Source of the DNA: Terrabacter sp. MAHUQ-38
Lineage (GTDB): Bacteria; Actinomycetota; Actinomycetes; Actinomycetales; Dermatophilaceae
DNA length: 64,000 nucleotides
Direction of reading: 5' to 3'
NCBI RefSeq assembly: GCF_014518425.1
Contig: NZ_JACVCU010000002.1
Span: 372,001-436,000, forward strand
The position numbers were made by a program, and so were the translations under genes. Below, one piece after another: positions 36,686 to 45,663 of the stretch. How positions within the stretch are numbered: the stretch's first letter is position 1; each line of letters begins with the position of its first letter. Below the pieces are notes generated by a model. It was not told the origin of the DNA. It saw only the letters and a list, made by a program, of their open reading frames with translations, and searched no databases.

Positions 36686-37822
36686 TCAGGTGTCGCGGGG
36701 GCGTTCGGGTGGAAGGGCCGCGATGGCCTGGTCGACGTCGAGCCCGGTCACCTGAAGCAGGTCGACGACCGTCGACCGGATCTGGGCCAGCACCGTCTCG
36801 GTCGCCAGGCTCGGCGTCCGCGGCACCTCCCCCGTGCCTGCAGCGACGACGAGCAGCGCTGAGCGGCCGATCTCGGCTGACGCGTTCTCCGACAGGGCCC
36901 GACCCATGACGTCGGTGGCGCCGGCGAGCTCGAGCAGCAGCGTCTCGTAGCCCGGCGGCAGTGACTCTCCGCGGCCGACCGCGACCGTGACCCGGCGGAC
37001 CAGGACGCGGGTGCTGCGCATGGCCCGGTCGAGCGGCTCGACGAGGTCGACCATCTTGCGGACGCCGACCGCGTGATGGCGCTTGAACGGCGATGACGTC
37101 AGCACCGACAGGCCCTCGTCGGCCGCGGCCCGCAGCTCGCGCAGCAGGGACTCGGTGCCACGGGCCGACGCGAGCACCTCGGCGGCGAGCTCGACGTCGC
37201 CGTCGTGGGCGCTCGCCGCAGCTCGGCGCAGCAGCTCGCCCATCTTGCGCACCGCCTCGGCCGCGGCGACCCGAGGCCGTCGCAGAGGCGCCTGAGGCAC
37301 GACCGTCGCTGCCACGAGCGCGATCCCGCCACCGATGAGCGCGTCGGTCCACCGCGTGAAGGCCTGCCCGGGCGAGGCGACGAGGGCCGCGATGACGATG
37401 CCCTGCACGGCCGACTGGGTGACCACGACGGGCCCCCCGTCGAGCAGCGTGGCCAAGCTCATGGACACGAGGACCACGGCCGTGATCTGCCACGGGCCGC
37501 TCCCCGCCAGGTGCACGAAGACGTCGGCCACGAAGACGCCGACCGCGACGCCGACGGCCACCTCGAGTACACGTCGCAGCCGCTGGCCGTAGGACATGCC
37601 GAGGCAGACGACCGCGACGATCGGCGCGAAGAACGGCGACGCGTGGCCCACCACGGTGGTCGCGACCCACCACGCGACCCCGGCCGCGACGGCGCACTGC
37701 ACCAGCAGGAAGCCCCGTGCCCGCAACCGCTCGAACCGGGTGCGCGCACTGAGCCGGCTGCGGTCCCAGGCCCGGTCGAGAGCCTCGACGACGGGGGCGT
37801 CGCTCCTCAGGTAGTCGTCCAC
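36686..37822 (-). CDS. FUSC-family (aromatic acid exporter-like) membrane protein
   Basis: The 378-residue protein has about five to six transmembrane helices in its first 180 residues (W-W-V-A-T-T-V-V-G-H, then F-F-A-P-I-V-A-V-V-C-L-G), matching the FUSC/ArAE domain. The second half is a long soluble helical region, where the R-R-A-A-A and L-R-E-L-R-A-A-A blocks look coiled-coil. FUSC members export aromatic carboxylic acids or other stressors, but the substrate is unknown. It lies 33 bases after mrdA on the same strand, where rodA is found in most relatives. Confidence 0.8.
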   Translation of the reverse strand: MDDYLRSDAPVVEALDRAWDRSRLSARTRFERLRARGFLLVQCAVAAGVAWWVATTVVGHASPFFAPIVAVVCLGMSYGQRLRRVLEVAVGVAVGVFVADVFVHLAGSGPWQITAVVLVSMSLATLLDGGPVVVTQSAVQGIVIAALVASPGQAFTRWTDALIGGGIALVAATVVPQAPLRRPRVAAAEAVRKMGELLRRAAASAHDGDVELAAEVLASARGTESLLRELRAAADEGLSVLTSSPFKRHHAVGVRKMVDLVEPLDRAMRSTRVLVRRVTVAVGRGESLPPGYETLLLELAGATDVMGRALSENASAEIGRSALLVVAAGTGEVPRTPSLATETVLAQIRSTVVDLLQVTGLDVDQAIAALPPERPRDT

Positions 37823-37855
37823 GCTCGCGCCTCTCGGGTCGGGTGTCCTCGTGGG

Positions 37856-39883
37856 CTAGAGCCCCAGGGCAAGGATCGCATCGAAGATCTGGCGCACGGC
37901 AGGGGCCGCGACCTTCGAGCCCGACCCGCCCTGGGCGACGACGACCACGACGGCATACCTCGGCTTCGTGGTCGGGCCGTAGCCGGCGAACCACGCGGTC
38001 GCCTGCTTGCCGAAGACCTCCCCGGTGCCCGTCTTGCCGGCGAGCGGGTAGCGGTCCTGCGGGAAACCCGCGAATGCCGTCCCGGCCGAGCCGCCGGGTC
38101 GCGTGACGTCACCGAGGGCGTCGCGGACGTACGCGAGGACGTCGCGTCGCAGGGGCACCGTGCCGACCCGCTTGGGGCGGATCGGTGCCGAGGCCCCGGC
38201 CGGGGTGCGGAAGGCGGCGGCGACCTGCGGCTGCCAGAGCGTGCCGCCGTTGGCGATCGCGGCGTAGACGCCCGCCAGCTGCAGGATCGTGACGGCGGTG
38301 TCGCCCTGACCGATGGAGAAGTTGACGGCGTCGCCAGCGCGGTACTGGTAGCCGGCGGTGCAGCTCTCGGTGGCGAGGCGCTCGAGGTAGTCGGCGCGGG
38401 CGCGGTCGGTGCGCGCGACCTCGGGGTAGCCCGCGCCCGCGCGTCGGCAGGACTCGTCCTTCGTGGCCAACCAGTACGCCTCCTTCCACGCGCGGTCGGG
38501 CACTCGACCGTCCGCCTCCCCCGGCAGGTCGACACCGGTGCGACGACCGAGCCCGAACGCCTTGGCCATCGCCACGAACGGGTCCGCGGCCGAGACCGGC
38601 GCAGCGAGGCCGCCCTGCTCGAGCCATGCGGCATACGCGAGCCGGTAGAAGACCGTGTCGCACGAGACGACGAGCGCTGTGTGGAGGTCGATGGGTCCGT
38701 AGTCGCGCGACTCGTAGTTGTTGAAGCGGCGACCGCCGATCGAGACGCTCGGCGAGCAGTCGTAGCGGCCGTCGAGCCTTGCACCCGCGTTGACCGCGGC
38801 GGCCACCGAGACGACCTTGAAGGTGGAGGCGGGCGGGAACGTCTCGGCGGTGAGGCGCGACCGCAGCGGCGTGCCCACGCGGGCGTCGCCGAGGCGGGCA
38901 AGGTCGGCGCCGCTGATGCCGCCGGCGAAGACCGACGGGTCGTAGGAGGGGTAGCTGGCCGCTGCGACGACGGCGCCGCTGGTCACGTCGAGCACGACCG
39001 CGGCGCCCGTGTCGGCGCGCTGCTTCTGGGCTCGCGCCGAGGCGATCGCCCGTGCGAGGGCGGCCTCGGTGCGGGCCTGCAGGCGGGCGTCGAGGTGTGT
39101 CACCACGTCGCGGCCGGGCACGGGTGCCTTCGTGGTGACGGTGTCGGTGACGATGCCGCGCGGGTCGATGGCGACCACGGTGGTGCCGTTGCTGCCGCGA
39201 AGCACCGCGTCGTACTGCGCCTCCAGACCCGAGCGACCGACGACGTCCTCGGGGTCGAGGCGGCCCCCGCTGCGGGTCACCTCGTCTGCGTCGGCACGCG
39301 CGACCCAGCCCAGCAGGTGCGAGGCGAGCGCGCCGGCGGGCCGCGGGTAGCCCCGAGTCGGCTCGGTCGTCACGGCCACCCCGGGGAACTTCTCCGGCTG
39401 CTCGACGAGGGTCAGGGCTCGTCTGGCGTCGACCCCCGTTGCGACGGGGATCGGGACGTAGGGCGAGCCGTTGAAGCACGCGGGGGCCGCAGGTGCGCCC
39501 GCCGTGCCGCACAGCATCGTCTTGCCCCACAACCGGTCGAAGGGCAGCCCGAGCGCGGCAGCCACATGCGAGACGAGCGCCCGACCGCCGTCGGCGGACT
39601 CCACGAGAACCGACCGCTCGAGCGTCACGACGGTGTCGAAGGTGTTGCCGGCGAGGGGCGTGCCCGACCGGTCGAGGATACGTCCGCGGACGGCGTGGTC
39701 GGTGACGGTTCGGGTGTTGACCGTGCTCGCTGCGCGGACGTGCTCGGGACCCTGGACGAGCTGCAGCTGCCCGAGTCGGCCGAGGAGCAGGCCGAAGAGC
39801 GTCACGAGGAGCACGAGCACGACCCCCGCGACCCCCAGTCGAGGTCGGGCGGGCCCGCGCGCCCCCGACCGCAGCGGCCTCAC
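37856..39883 (-). CDS. mrdA: Penicillin-binding protein 2 (class B transpeptidase)
   Basis: This class B PBP is the elongation-complex transpeptidase that cross-links peptidoglycan. The 675-residue protein has one N-terminal anchor helix (about 15-33), a pedestal domain with R-G-R-I-L-D-R-S-G-T-P-L, and the penicillin-binding domain: S-T-F-K near residue 351, S-C-D near 408 (the S-x-D variant seen in PBP2) and K-T-G-T near 616. The GTG start overlaps the mreD stop (GTGA). It is coupled with mreBCD in one minus-strand unit. Confidence 0.93.
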   Translation of the reverse strand: MRPLRSGARGPARPRLGVAGVVLVLLVTLFGLLLGRLGQLQLVQGPEHVRAASTVNTRTVTDHAVRGRILDRSGTPLAGNTFDTVVTLERSVLVESADGGRALVSHVAAALGLPFDRLWGKTMLCGTAGAPAAPACFNGSPYVPIPVATGVDARRALTLVEQPEKFPGVAVTTEPTRGYPRPAGALASHLLGWVARADADEVTRSGGRLDPEDVVGRSGLEAQYDAVLRGSNGTTVVAIDPRGIVTDTVTTKAPVPGRDVVTHLDARLQARTEAALARAIASARAQKQRADTGAAVVLDVTSGAVVAAASYPSYDPSVFAGGISGADLARLGDARVGTPLRSRLTAETFPPASTFKVVSVAAAVNAGARLDGRYDCSPSVSIGGRRFNNYESRDYGPIDLHTALVVSCDTVFYRLAYAAWLEQGGLAAPVSAADPFVAMAKAFGLGRRTGVDLPGEADGRVPDRAWKEAYWLATKDESCRRAGAGYPEVARTDRARADYLERLATESCTAGYQYRAGDAVNFSIGQGDTAVTILQLAGVYAAIANGGTLWQPQVAAAFRTPAGASAPIRPKRVGTVPLRRDVLAYVRDALGDVTRPGGSAGTAFAGFPQDRYPLAGKTGTGEVFGKQATAWFAGYGPTTKPRYAVVVVVAQGGSGSKVAAPAVRQIFDAILALGL

Positions 39884-40380
39884 CCCAGCCTCCGCCGCAC
39901 GAGCGCACGGTCGAGCGCGACGAACGCCGGCAGGAGCAGGACCCCCACGGCGACCGTCGAGGCGAGCCGCATCACGCTGCCTCCCAGGTCGACGCTGCCT
40001 TCGGCGAGGACCGCCGAGGCGAGCCGGCCCACGAGCACCACGCCGGCCGCCGCCAGCAGGGCGGCCGGCGCGCGCAGCCGTGAGCGCGACGCCGGGCGCC
40101 GGAAGAGACCCCCGACGAGGCCACCGACCATCATCACGAGCGGGGCGAGGCCGAGCGGGCTGCCGACCGGCGGCACGAGCTCGGCGACCCAGCCGGCGAG
40201 CAGGCCGGCGAGCGCTCCGTGAACCGGCCCGCGCAGCACCGCGGTCGCCACGACGCCCACGAGCACGAGGTCGGGCACCCAGCGCGGTGCGACGCCGAGC
40301 CGGGGCAGCAGCGTCGCCGAGAAGAGCGCCGCCACGAGGACGTATGCCGTCCGCAGCACTCCCAGCAGCGTCGGCCTCAC
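39880..40380 (-). CDS. mreD: Rod shape-determining protein MreD
   Basis: MreD is the polytopic partner of MreC in the rod-elongation complex. The 166-residue protein has about five hydrophobic helices, the G-L-L-A-G-W-V-A-E-L-V-P-P motif near 57 (family-typical) and little else conserved. Its start overlaps the mreC stop and its stop overlaps mrdA, so mreC-mreD-mrdA are translationally coupled. Confidence 0.88.
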   Translation of the reverse strand: MRPTLLGVLRTAYVLVAALFSATLLPRLGVAPRWVPDLVLVGVVATAVLRGPVHGALAGLLAGWVAELVPPVGSPLGLAPLVMMVGGLVGGLFRRPASRSRLRAPAALLAAAGVVLVGRLASAVLAEGSVDLGGSVMRLASTVAVGVLLLPAFVALDRALVRRRLG

Positions 40381-41210
40381 TGGGCGCGCCCCGTCGCCGT
40401 CGACTCCGTTCTCGGGACCGCACGCGTGGAGGGGACGAGCACGGCGACGATGTCGATGGCGTCGACGTCGACGGCCGGGCGCACGGTGGCCGCGCGCGCG
40501 ACCTGCCCGCGGTCCGGGTCGACGGCGGTCACGGTGCCGACGCGGAGCCCGGCGGCGTACGGGGTCTCGTTCACGCTGCCGAGCGTGCGCACGACGTCAC
40601 CGACCACGGGTGTGGCCGGCGCGATGAGCGAGAGCCTCAGGGAGCCGCGAGGACGGGGCTGCGAGTCGCCCGGGGCCGGAGACGACACCGTGCCGAGCGT
40701 GCCGGTCGGCCCGACCCGCACGGCGACGACGGAGCCGGTGCTGCCCAGCACCTGCACGTCGCTCGTCCAGGGCGTCACCGTGACGACCCGTCCGACGAGC
40801 CCGTCGGCGGACACGACGCTCGAGTCGGCGCGAACGCCGTCGCGCGAGCCGGCGTCGAGCGTGACACTGCGACCGCCGAGTGGGCTGAGCACGGTCGCGA
40901 CGACCCGGGCGGGGACCAGCGTCCGCCCCGTCGTCTGGTCGGAGCCGAGGAGCTCACCCAGGCGCCGGGCCTCGTCGAGCTGCCGCTCCTGCTCGGCGAC
41001 AAGGCTGCGCAGCCGGACGTTCTCGCGCTCGACCGCGTCGATCTCGTCGCGCGGCGCCCCGGAGAGGGCACGTTGCACAGGACCGAGTGCGAGCCCACCC
41101 ACCCGGCGGACGCCGTCGGCGGCGGCCCACCCGGCGAGGTCGGCGACGAGCAGCGCGAGGGTCAGCGAGGCCAGGACGACGAGGAGACGGCGACGGGCAT
41201 ACGGCTGCAT
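40377..41210 (-). CDS. mreC: Rod shape-determining protein MreC
   Basis: MreC is a periplasmic/extracytoplasmic scaffold linking MreB to PBP2. The 277-residue protein has an anchor helix near 9-28, a coiled-coil (E-R-E-N-V-R-L-R-S-L-V-A-E-Q-E-R-Q-L-D-E) and then the beta-rich MreC fold (L-V-P-A-R-V-V-A-T, G-L-V-G-R-V-V-T-V, V-R-T-L-G-S). The ATG at 41210 is preferred, because the longer open frame adds Ser-rich shadow sequence overlapping mreB. Confidence 0.92.
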   Translation of the reverse strand: MQPYARRRLLVVLASLTLALLVADLAGWAAADGVRRVGGLALGPVQRALSGAPRDEIDAVERENVRLRSLVAEQERQLDEARRLGELLGSDQTTGRTLVPARVVATVLSPLGGRSVTLDAGSRDGVRADSSVVSADGLVGRVVTVTPWTSDVQVLGSTGSVVAVRVGPTGTLGTVSSPAPGDSQPRPRGSLRLSLIAPATPVVGDVVRTLGSVNETPYAAGLRVGTVTAVDPDRGQVARAATVRPAVDVDAIDIVAVLVPSTRAVPRTESTATGRAQ

Positions 41211-41214
41211 GCGA

Positions 41215-42249
41215 CTAGAGGCGGTGGTCCCCGACGAGGACCCGCTCGAGGCTCGCGAACTCGTCGACGCACCGGCCTGCGCCTCTGGCCACGGCACGCA
41301 GGGGATCGTCGGCGACCTGGACGGGCACGCCGAGCTCGTGGCGCATGCGCTCGTCGAGGCCGCGCAGGAGCGCCCCGCCGCCGGTCAATGTGATCCCGCG
41401 GTCGAGGATGTCGCCCGCCAGCTCCGGCGGGCACACGTCGAGGGTCGCACGGACCAGCTCGATGATCTGGAGCACCGGTGCCTCGATGGCGCGACGCACC
41501 TCGACCGAGCCGACCTGCACCGTCTTCGGCAGACCCGTGACGAGGTCACGCCCGCGCAGCCGGGTCGTCAGCTCCTCGCGAAGCGGGAAGACCGAGCCGA
41601 CGGCGACCTTGACGTCCTCGGCGCTGCGCTCGCCGAGGAGGAGGGAGTACTCGCTCTTGACGTGGCTCACGAGCGCCTCGTCGATCTCGTCGCCGGCGAC
41701 CCGGAGCGAGCTCGACGTCACGATACCGCCGAGGCTGATGACGGCCACGTCGGTCGTACCGCCACCGATGTCGACGACCATGCTCGCCGCGGTCTCGTAG
41801 ACCGGCAGGCCCGCACCGATGGCGGCCGCCATCGGCTCCTCGATCATGTACACGCGCCGCGCCCCGCACCGGGTGGCGGCGTCCTCGAGAGCCCGGCGCT
41901 CGACGCCGGTGACCTCGCTGGGCACGCACAGCACCATCCGTGGGCGGACGAGACGCGACGTGCGCACCTGGTCGATGAACCAGCGCAGCATCCGCTCGGT
42001 CTCGTCGGCGTCGGAGACGACCCCGTCGCGCAGCGGCCGCACGGCCCGGATCGTCCCGGGCGCCCGGCCGAGCATCTCCTTGGCCCGCCCGCCCGCGGCG
42101 ACGAGGCGTCCGGTGCCGACCTCGACCGCCACGACCGACGGCTCCTCGACGACGACCCCGCGCCCACGGACGTGGATCAGGGTGTTGGCGGTGCCGAGGT
42201 CGACCGCGAGGTCACGCCCGAGAGGGCGTAGCCGCGGTCGCGAGGTCAT
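41215..42249 (-). CDS. mreB: Rod shape-determining protein MreB
   Basis: MreB is the bacterial actin that forms filaments organising lateral wall synthesis, so the organism probably elongates along its side wall (unusual for polar-growing Actinobacteria). The 344-residue protein has the nucleotide-binding blocks D-L-G-T-A-N-T-L near 17-24, M-V-V-D-I-G-G-G-T-T-D and L-T-G-G-G-A-L-L-R-G-L-D-E-R. Start ATG at 42249. It heads mreB-mreC-mreD-mrdA; ndk lies 18 bases upstream on the same strand. Confidence 0.95.
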   Translation of the reverse strand: MTSRPRLRPLGRDLAVDLGTANTLIHVRGRGVVVEEPSVVAVEVGTGRLVAAGGRAKEMLGRAPGTIRAVRPLRDGVVSDADETERMLRWFIDQVRTSRLVRPRMVLCVPSEVTGVERRALEDAATRCGARRVYMIEEPMAAAIGAGLPVYETAASMVVDIGGGTTDVAVISLGGIVTSSSLRVAGDEIDEALVSHVKSEYSLLLGERSAEDVKVAVGSVFPLREELTTRLRGRDLVTGLPKTVQVGSVEVRRAIEAPVLQIIELVRATLDVCPPELAGDILDRGITLTGGGALLRGLDERMRHELGVPVQVADDPLRAVARGAGRCVDEFASLERVLVGDHRL

Positions 42250-42267
42250 GCCGCGATTGTGCCCCGC

Positions 42268-42696
42268 TCAGCCCTGCAGATCGGGGAACCAGATGCCGAT
42301 CTCGCGCGTGGCGGACTCGGGCGAGTCGGAGCCGTGCACGATGTTCTGCTGGACCTTGAGGCCCCAGTCGCGACCCAGGTCGCCGCGGATCGTGCCGGGC
42401 GCGGCGTCGGTCGGGTTGGTCGCACCGGCGAGGTTGCGGAAGCCCTTGATGCAGTCCTGGCCCTCGATGACGGCCGCGGTGACCAGGCCCGAGCTCATGA
42501 AGTCGACCAGGGGCTCGTAGAACGGCTTGCCCTCGTGCTCGGCGTAGTGCTCGGCCAGCTGGTCACGGGTCGGGGTGAGGATCGACAGGCCGACGAGGGA
42601 GTAGCCCTTCGCCTCGATGCGACGCAGCACCTCCCCGGTGAGGCCGCGCTTGAAACCGTCGGGCTTGACGAGGACGAGGGAGCGTTCGATGGTCAC
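42268..42696 (-). CDS. ndk: Nucleoside diphosphate kinase
   Basis: Ndk transfers the gamma-phosphate of ATP to other nucleoside diphosphates through a phospho-histidine. The 142-residue protein starts E-R-S-L-V-L-V-K-P-D-G and carries the active-site H121 in N-I-V-H-G-S-D-S, plus N-P-T-D-A-A-P-G-T-I-R-G-D. Its start overlaps the DUF4233 stop by 4 bases; mreB follows after 18 bases. Confidence 0.96.
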   Translation of the reverse strand: MTIERSLVLVKPDGFKRGLTGEVLRRIEAKGYSLVGLSILTPTRDQLAEHYAEHEGKPFYEPLVDFMSSGLVTAAVIEGQDCIKGFRNLAGATNPTDAAPGTIRGDLGRDWGLKVQQNIVHGSDSPESATREIGIWFPDLQG

Positions 42697-43112
42697 CCGT
42701 CCACCCTATCGGCCGGTTCGCCCTCGCCCGATCCCGCTTCGCGCCGGGCCATCTCGGCGTCGACCTGGGTTCCCTTGACGAGACAGGTCACCCACAGGGC
42801 GAGGAAGAAAAGCCCCACGACGAGCATCATCGGCACCACGAGGGCACTGAGCAGCGTGAGGGCCTGGACGACCCACCCGAGCGTGACGCCCCACGGACGC
42901 CGCATGAGCCCGGCCGCGAAGACGCACAGCGCGCCGAGCCCGAACCCGACGAGCAGGTATGCCGTGCTGCGGGGCCCTCCGTCGTCGGCGGCGCTGACGC
43001 CGCGCGCGACCAGGGCTCCGAGCAGGATGCAGATGGACTGGCCGCCGAGGACGGTGGCGAGCATCCGCCACGTGAACTTGCCGGTCCGGCCGTAGAAGGT
43101 GATCGTGCGCAT
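42693..43112 (-). CDS. DUF4233 family membrane protein
   Basis: The 139-residue protein has four hydrophobic helices (about 17-36, 48-66, 72-91 and 93-113) and a hydrophilic tail, matching the DUF4233 family found between folC and ndk across Actinobacteria. The function is unknown. It overlaps ndk by 4 bases. Here a small L7/L12-like gene separates it from folC. Confidence 0.87.
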   Translation of the reverse strand: MRTITFYGRTGKFTWRMLATVLGGQSICILLGALVARGVSAADDGGPRSTAYLLVGFGLGALCVFAAGLMRRPWGVTLGWVVQALTLLSALVVPMMLVVGLFFLALWVTCLVKGTQVDAEMARREAGSGEGEPADRVDG

Positions 43113-43175
43113 GTCGTGGGGTCTCGCCTCGGCTGTGTGAGTCGTCTCGTGCGGTTGCTGGCTGGAGCGGGACGC

Positions 43176-43622
43176 TCAGTAGTTCTGGCTCGTGTCCCAG
43201 GTGCGGATGATCGCCTGCGCCTCGGAGTCGCTCGCGCCGGTGGCCTCGGCGTAGAGGCTCATGGCCTCCTCGCGGCGACCGGAGAGGATCAGCTCGCTGA
43301 TGCGGGCCCGGGCCTCGTCGGTGAGGCGTCCCTCGGTGTACGACGCCGCTGCGTCGCGCACGCCGGGGCCCTGGCCGGGCACGAACCAGCTGTCGACCGC
43401 CCGCTTGGCGTCGGCGAGCGGCGCGCCGGTCGCCTCGCGGTAGATCTTGATGGCGTTGATCTTGTGCCCGGCGCTGATCTCGCGGCTCACCTTGGCCCGG
43501 ACGCCGTCGGTGAGACCGACGAGCGGGCGTCCAGGGTCCTTGCGGCCCATGACGCGGCCCCAGAGGACGACCGCCACGGCGATGACGGCGAGGATGAGGA
43601 TGAGCTTCACCATGGGGTGCAT
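43176..43622 (-). CDS. Membrane-anchored protein with two L7/L12 C-terminal-domain-like repeats
   Basis: The 148-residue product has an N-terminal transmembrane helix (about 5-24) and a basic stop-transfer, then two related modules. The first (about 41-80) has G-H-K-I-N-A-I-K-I-Y-R-E-A-T-G-A-P-L-A-D-A-K; the second (about 103-143) has E-A-M-S-L-Y-A-E-A-T-G-A-S-D-S-E-A-Q. This I-K-x3-E-x-T-G-x4-E-A-K pattern resembles the factor-binding domain of ribosomal protein L7/L12. It has no recognised function. It sits between folC and DUF4233 on the same strand with 63-base (upstream) and 59-base gaps, probably co-transcribed. Confidence 0.75.
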   Translation of the reverse strand: MHPMVKLILILAVIAVAVVLWGRVMGRKDPGRPLVGLTDGVRAKVSREISAGHKINAIKIYREATGAPLADAKRAVDSWFVPGQGPGVRDAAASYTEGRLTDEARARISELILSGRREEAMSLYAEATGASDSEAQAIIRTWDTSQNY

Positions 43623-43681
43623 GAGCTCCAGCCTAGGCGGGGGTCGGTCGGGGTCCGGTGGGCGACGTCGGTCTGCGGCGG

Positions 43682-45073
43682 TCAGACGTCGGTCTTGCCG
43701 AGGAGCATCCGCACCTCGCCCGCCGTGATGACCGAGCCGGTGGCGACGACGCCGCCGCCCATGCCGTCCGCCTCAGCGAGCGTCACGGCCTGTTCGAGGG
43801 CATCGGGGAGGTCGCGGACGACGGTCACGCGCGACTCGCCGAAGAGCTCGACGGCAAGCGCGCCGAGCCGCTCGGGGGACATGGCACGTGGCGAGGAGCT
43901 GCGGGAGATGACGACGTGGTCGAGCGCGGGCTCGAGCACCTCGAGCATCCCGACCGCGTCCTTGTCGGCGACGATGCCGATGAGGCCGACCAGCTTCGTG
44001 AATGCGAAGGCCTCCTCGATCGCGGCCACGAGCGAGCGTGCGCCGTGCGGGTTGTGCGCGGCGTCGACGAGGACCGTGGGCGAGCGTCGCACGATCTCGA
44101 GTCGGCCCGGCGAGGTCATGGTCGCCATGGCCGCCGTGAGCACGTCGGCGTCGACGGGCTGCTCCCCGCCACCGATGAACGACTCGACGGCGGCAACGGC
44201 CGTGGCGAGGTTGCTGGCCTGGTGGGCGCCGTGCAGTGGGAGGAAGAGGTCGGTGTACTCGCCCGCGAGCCCGCGCAACGAGACCTGCTGTCCGCCGATG
44301 GCGACCTCTCGGGCCAGGACGCCGAAGTCGTTGCCCTCGAAGACGATCCGCGCGCCACCGACCTCCTCGACCCGATCGAGCAAGACGCGCGCGACATCCT
44401 CGTCCTGCACGCCGGAGACCGTGACCGAGTCGGGCTTGATGATGCCGCTCTTCTCCTCCGCGATGGCCACGACGTCATCGCCGAGCAGGTGTGTGTGGTC
44501 GAGGTCGACAGGCGTGAACACAGCCACCTGGGCATCGATGACGTTGGTGGCGTCCCAGGACCCGCCGAGGCCGACCTCGATGATCGCGACGTCCACGGGC
44601 GCGTCGGCGAAGGCGGCATAGGCGATCGCGACGAGGACCTCGAAGAAGTTGAGCCGGCGGCCACCGGACTCGAGGGACTGCGCATCGACGATGTCGATGA
44701 GGGGTGCGACGTCGTCGTAAGCCGAGATGAACTTCTCGCGCGGGATCGGCTTGCCCGAGAGGGTGATCCGCTCACGGATGTCGTGCAGGTGCGGCGAGGT
44801 GAAACGCCCGGTCGACAGGCCGCTCTCGCGCAGGATGGAGTCGATCATCCGGCTCGTCGACGTCTTGCCGTTGGTGCCCGTGAGGTGGATCGAGGGGTAG
44901 GTGCGCTGCGGGTCGCCGGCGAGCTCCATGACGGCGCGGATGCGCTCGAGGGAGGGACCGACGTCGTTCTCGGGCGCGCGAGCGATGATCGCCTCCTCGA
45001 TCTCTCGCATCCGCTTCATCTCCTCGAGGTTGCGGGCGGCCTCGAGGGCGCCGGCGTCGCCACGTTCGCTCAT
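43682..45073 (-). CDS. folC: Folylpolyglutamate synthase / dihydrofolate synthase
   Basis: FolC adds glutamate to dihydropteroate and to folate cofactors. The 463-residue protein has the Mur-ligase-like P-loop T-G-T-N-G-K-T-S near residue 65, R-E-R-I, the E-V-G-L-G-G-S-W-D-A-T-N signature and D-A-A-H-N-P-H-G-A near 345. The ATG at 45073 is in an overlap with the GNAT stop. It is the third gene of ileS-GNAT-folC, which starts behind a T-box leader. Confidence 0.95.
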   Translation of the reverse strand: MSERGDAGALEAARNLEEMKRMREIEEAIIARAPENDVGPSLERIRAVMELAGDPQRTYPSIHLTGTNGKTSTSRMIDSILRESGLSTGRFTSPHLHDIRERITLSGKPIPREKFISAYDDVAPLIDIVDAQSLESGGRRLNFFEVLVAIAYAAFADAPVDVAIIEVGLGGSWDATNVIDAQVAVFTPVDLDHTHLLGDDVVAIAEEKSGIIKPDSVTVSGVQDEDVARVLLDRVEEVGGARIVFEGNDFGVLAREVAIGGQQVSLRGLAGEYTDLFLPLHGAHQASNLATAVAAVESFIGGGEQPVDADVLTAAMATMTSPGRLEIVRRSPTVLVDAAHNPHGARSLVAAIEEAFAFTKLVGLIGIVADKDAVGMLEVLEPALDHVVISRSSSPRAMSPERLGALAVELFGESRVTVVRDLPDALEQAVTLAEADGMGGGVVATGSVITAGEVRMLLGKTDV

Positions 45074-45663
45074 GCTGTCTCCTCCTCGCCGAGCTCGCGG
45101 GCCATCCACACGCTCTCCGGCATGCCGGAGCCGCCCGACTCGCGATGTGTCTCGACGAAGCCGTGACGCCGGTAGAAGCGAGCCGCCAGCTGGTTGCCCT
45201 CCATGTAGGACAGGATGATCCGGTCGTGCTCTGCCTCTCGCGCACGGTCGACGACGGCGTCCATGAGGCGGGACCCGATGCCGTGCCCGTGGTAGTCCGG
45301 AAGGACGTAGAGCTTCCACATGACGAACGCGTCGTTCTGCGTGCCGAACGTCGCGACGCCGACGACCTCGTCGTCCTTGACGGCGACGAGCGTGCGGCCC
45401 TTGCGGATCGAGTCGGTCACGACGTCGCTCGTCCACCACTTCGCGAGGCCCATCGCGACGTACTCCGGCCCGGCGATCGGCTCGTAGGTGGCGAGCCACG
45501 TCCGGTGGCCCACGGAGAGCACGCCCCCGAGGTCGTCGCCGACGGCGCCACGCACGACGACGCCGTTCTCGTCGCGGTGCGCGGCCCTCCCGTCGTGGGT
45601 GCGATCCGGCTCGTCGCTCCCCTGCGGGCCCTCGAGCTCGTCCTCGCGGTTCGTCGTGGTCAT
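45070..45663 (-). CDS. GNAT family N-acetyltransferase
   Basis: The 197-residue protein has an acidic hydrophilic N-terminus of about 35 residues, then a GNAT fold with the acetyl-CoA loop [11 protein letters not shown] near 130 and the downstream [14 protein letters not shown] block typical of this superfamily. The acceptor is unknown. Its start overlaps the ileS stop and its stop overlaps folC (both 4 bases), so it is translated as part of ileS-GNAT-folC. Confidence 0.87.
   Translation of the reverse strand: MTTTNREDELEGPQGSDEPDRTHDGRAAHRDENGVVVRGAVGDDLGGVLSVGHRTWLATYEPIAGPEYVAMGLAKWWTSDVVTDSIRKGRTLVAVKDDEVVGVATFGTQNDAFVMWKLYVLPDYHGHGIGSRLMDAVVDRAREAEHDRIILSYMEGNQLAARFYRRHGFVETHRESGGSGMPESVWMARELGEEETA

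Noticed and set aside
37205-40222. A 1005-codon plus-strand open frame
   Set aside because: It is antisense to FUSC, mrdA and mreD.
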